Positions 62,583 through 64,000 of a stretch of 64,000 bases of DNA are shown here, piece after piece. Numbering within the stretch: the first letter of the stretch is position 1; every line of letters begins with the position of its first letter. The notes beneath the pieces are model-generated. The model was not told where the DNA came from. It saw only the letters and a program-made list of their open reading frames with translations, and did no database searches. A program made the translations under genes and the position numbers. The DNA lies in assembly GCA_016401345.1 (NCBI GenBank), contig JAEACG010000004.1, positions 1-64,000 of the forward strand, in the 5' to 3' direction. This stretch comes from Fictibacillus nanhaiensis (GTDB lineage: Bacteria; Bacillota; Bacilli; Bacillales; Fictibacillaceae).

Positions 62583-62613
62583 GCCAGGGAGATGATGCTC
62601 ACCCTGGCTTTTT
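62583..62613 (+). terminator. Orphan plus-strand terminator
   Basis: GCCAGGG pairs with CCCTGGC around a 12-nt loop, followed by TTTTT. No plus-strand gene precedes it within 400 bp, so it may end a small RNA or be left from a lost gene. The stretch 62140-62836 otherwise holds only the two promoters. Confidence 0.7.
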
Positions 62614-62691
62614 AGTTATTCAAAACAGAAATAGATGAGTTTATTTCCTACAGTATACATTTTGTTATTATGTTATTTTTTTATCACTATT

Positions 62692-62739
62692 TAAATAAAA
62701 AGTGCGTACTTCCATTTAAACAATGTAGGTAATATACTT
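62692..62739 (+). promoter_or_regulatory. Predicted regulated promoter of the zinc-ribbon/zwf unit
   Basis: AAGTGCGTACTT (62701-62712), exactly 21 bp, then TATACT (62734-62739). The layout is identical to the hxlA promoter on the other strand, and the flanking AAATAAA before the box is shared. Confidence 0.6.
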
Positions 62740-62836
62740 ACATCCTGTTGCAACATTGGATTCACTAAATACTGTGGTTATTGATCAGTCATCTGATTTT
62801 CCGCATTCAGTTTATTACATGGAAAGGGTGAATAGT

Positions 62837-63013
62837 ATGTTCGGGTTATATGCAAAGCATCACAAAGTTTGTTCAAGATGCCTAACCTTCACATCGAATA
62901 GTGGTTATTGTCCAAAATGTGGTCATTCGCATTTTAGGGACATCATAATTACGGTCCAAACTGGTTCAAATAAAAATATGGCTAAGCCAGGGATTGGCTA
63001 TCAAGAGATATAG
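62837..63013 (+). CDS. Small zinc-ribbon protein
   Basis: The 58-residue protein has VCSRC and YCPKCGHSH, four Cys in a rubredoxin-like zinc knuckle. ATG 62837 follows AAAGGGTGA; the longer TTG-started frame (62756) lacks a site. It is 52 bp before zwf and shares its promoter. A regulatory or accessory role in formaldehyde or sugar-phosphate metabolism is possible but unproved. Confidence 0.6.
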   Translation: MFGLYAKHHKVCSRCLTFTSNSGYCPKCGHSHFRDIIITVQTGSNKNMAKPGIGYQEI

Positions 63014-63065
63014 TAGTTTTTTTAGACAATCATATGTTAAATTTTTAATTTTGGAGGTATGTAAA

Positions 63066-64000
63066 ATGGAGGCAATGACCTTTGTCTTATTTGGGGCGAC
63101 AGGGGACTTAGCAAAAAGAAAAATCTTCCCGGCTCTTTATAATTTATTTTTGGATCAAAAATTACCTCTACCCATCTCAATTATTGGGGTGGGCAGAGGA
63201 GATTTATCAGATACAGATTTCCAAAACCATGTGGAAGATTCCTTAAAAACATTTTCTAGACGATCTCTAAATGACGATTCAAATTTTGAAGTGTTTATCC
63301 GTGCCTTTCGGTATAGGAATGTAGATGCTAGCAAGGCTGAAGGATATAAAGGATTACTTGAACTCGTTAAACAACGTGAAGAAGAATTGAATATTCCAGA
63401 AAATCGTATGTTCTACCTATCTGTAGCTCCAGAGTTTTTTAATGTAATTGCTTTCAACATTAAAGAGAGTGGTCTGGGTTCTACTAAAGGTTGGAATCGT
63501 CTAATTATCGAAAAACCGTTTGGACATAACTTAAAATCAGCTCAAGAATTAAACGAAAAACTAAGAAAAGCTTTTGATGAAGAAGAAATTTTTCGCATCG
63601 ACCACTATCTTGGAAAGCCGATGGTACAAAACCTGGAAGCATTAGGGTTTGCAAATCCAGTGCTTCAAGCATTATGGAACAACCAATACATTGCAAATGT
63701 GCAAATTACTGCAAGCGAAACTGTTGGGGTTGAAGAGAGAGCTGGTTATTATGATCAAGCTGGGGCTATTCGCGACATGTTTCAAAATCATATGCTGCAA
63801 ATGTTGATGATGACAGCAATGCAGCTGCCAAAACAAATTAGTGCAGAAGAGATTCGCAATGAAAAGAGAAAAGTAATAGAATCACTTCGTCCATTAAAGA
63901 AAGAAGATGTGGTGAATCATGTGATTCGAGGTCAATATGGCCCCGGTGAAATCCAAGGTAAACCAGTTGTTGGGTATACAGGAGAACCTGAAGTTGCTCC
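63066..64000 (+). CDS. zwf: Glucose-6-phosphate 1-dehydrogenase, 5' part
   Basis: The window holds the first ~311 codons of zwf. The N-terminal nucleotide fold has FGATGDLAKRKIFPALY, and the active-site block is RIDHYLGKP with the catalytic His. It makes 6-phosphogluconolactone and NADPH. The gene continues past the window end. ATG 63066 follows GGAGG. Coupled with hxlA it suggests a dissimilatory ribulose monophosphate cycle in which hexose phosphate is oxidised to CO2. Confidence 0.95.
   Translation, partial: MEAMTFVLFGATGDLAKRKIFPALYNLFLDQKLPLPISIIGVGRGDLSDTDFQNHVEDSLKTFSRRSLNDDSNFEVFIRAFRYRNVDASKAEGYKGLLELVKQREEELNIPENRMFYLSVAPEFFNVIAFNIKESGLGSTKGWNRLIIEKPFGHNLKSAQELNEKLRKAFDEEEIFRIDHYLGKPMVQNLEALGFANPVLQALWNNQYIANVQITASETVGVEERAGYYDQAGAIRDMFQNHMLQMLMMTAMQLPKQISAEEIRNEKRKVIESLRPLKKEDVVNHVIRGQYGPGEIQGKPVVGYTGEPEVA

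Noticed and set aside
1-64000. tRNA, rRNA or intact insertion sequence
   Set aside because: I saw no tRNA cloverleaf, rRNA segment or complete transposase gene on either strand; only an integrase fragment remains.

Overview
The window reads as chromosome of a low-to-mid GC, Gram-positive, endospore-former-type member of the Bacillaceae. Gene order follows the Bacillus subtilis block flaG-fliD-fliS-fliT-hpf-secA-prfB-yvjA-ftsE-ftsX-ctpB-minJ, with several insertions. Protein style and insertions remind me of Fictibacillus or a close relative, but that is inference. Start codons are often TTG or GTG behind strong AGGAGG-like ribosome binding sites.

1-14.7 kb: a helical orphan, a YjfB-type motility peptide and a small membrane protein come first. 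Then follows a complete-looking type IV pilus locus: three minor pilins on the minus strand, and a plus-strand operon with two accessory membrane proteins, a PRC-barrel protein, a VanW-like protein, PilB, PilT, PilC, a major pilin, PilM, PilN and PilO. No prepilin peptidase is present. 14.7-25.4 kb: an OatA-like O-acetyltransferase, the sigma-D flagellar operon flaG-fliD-fliS-fliT, an ATPase, a citA/citR pair, DUF2619 and DUF819 membrane proteins and two cold-shock genes. 25.7-34.3 kb: hpf, a DinB-family protein, an acyl-CoA ligase with a cre site, a membrane-anchored orphan, secA, and prfB with its programmed +1 frameshift.

34.3-44.3 kb: a secretion block with a Tat-exported PhoX-like protein beside tatA and tatC, an RRNPP-type regulator divergent from a giant subtilisin-dockerin protease, and a NERD protein. 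44.6-52.2 kb: yvjA, ftsE, ftsX, an EnvC-like M23 activator, ctpB, a DUF4083-like peptide and minJ.

52.2-58.1 kb is an AT-rich accessory island. It holds a DUF6338-like membrane protein, two tiny proline-rich peptides that share a C-terminal motif, a two-gene CBASS anti-phage system (CD-NTase plus Cap15-type membrane effector), several orphan small genes, a tyrosine-recombinase remnant, other decayed genes and palindromic hairpin elements. 58.1-64 kb carries a second YitT-family protein, an aldo/keto reductase, an SDR, hxlA of the ribulose monophosphate pathway and the 5' part of zwf. hxlA and the zwf side are preceded by two divergent promoters of identical layout, which suggests joint control of formaldehyde fixation and the oxidative pentose phosphate route.

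Two repeat classes are spread through the backbone. One is a ~125-bp hairpin element in three copies with compensatory base changes. The other is a set of five intergenic arrays with exact 20- or 21-bp periods.
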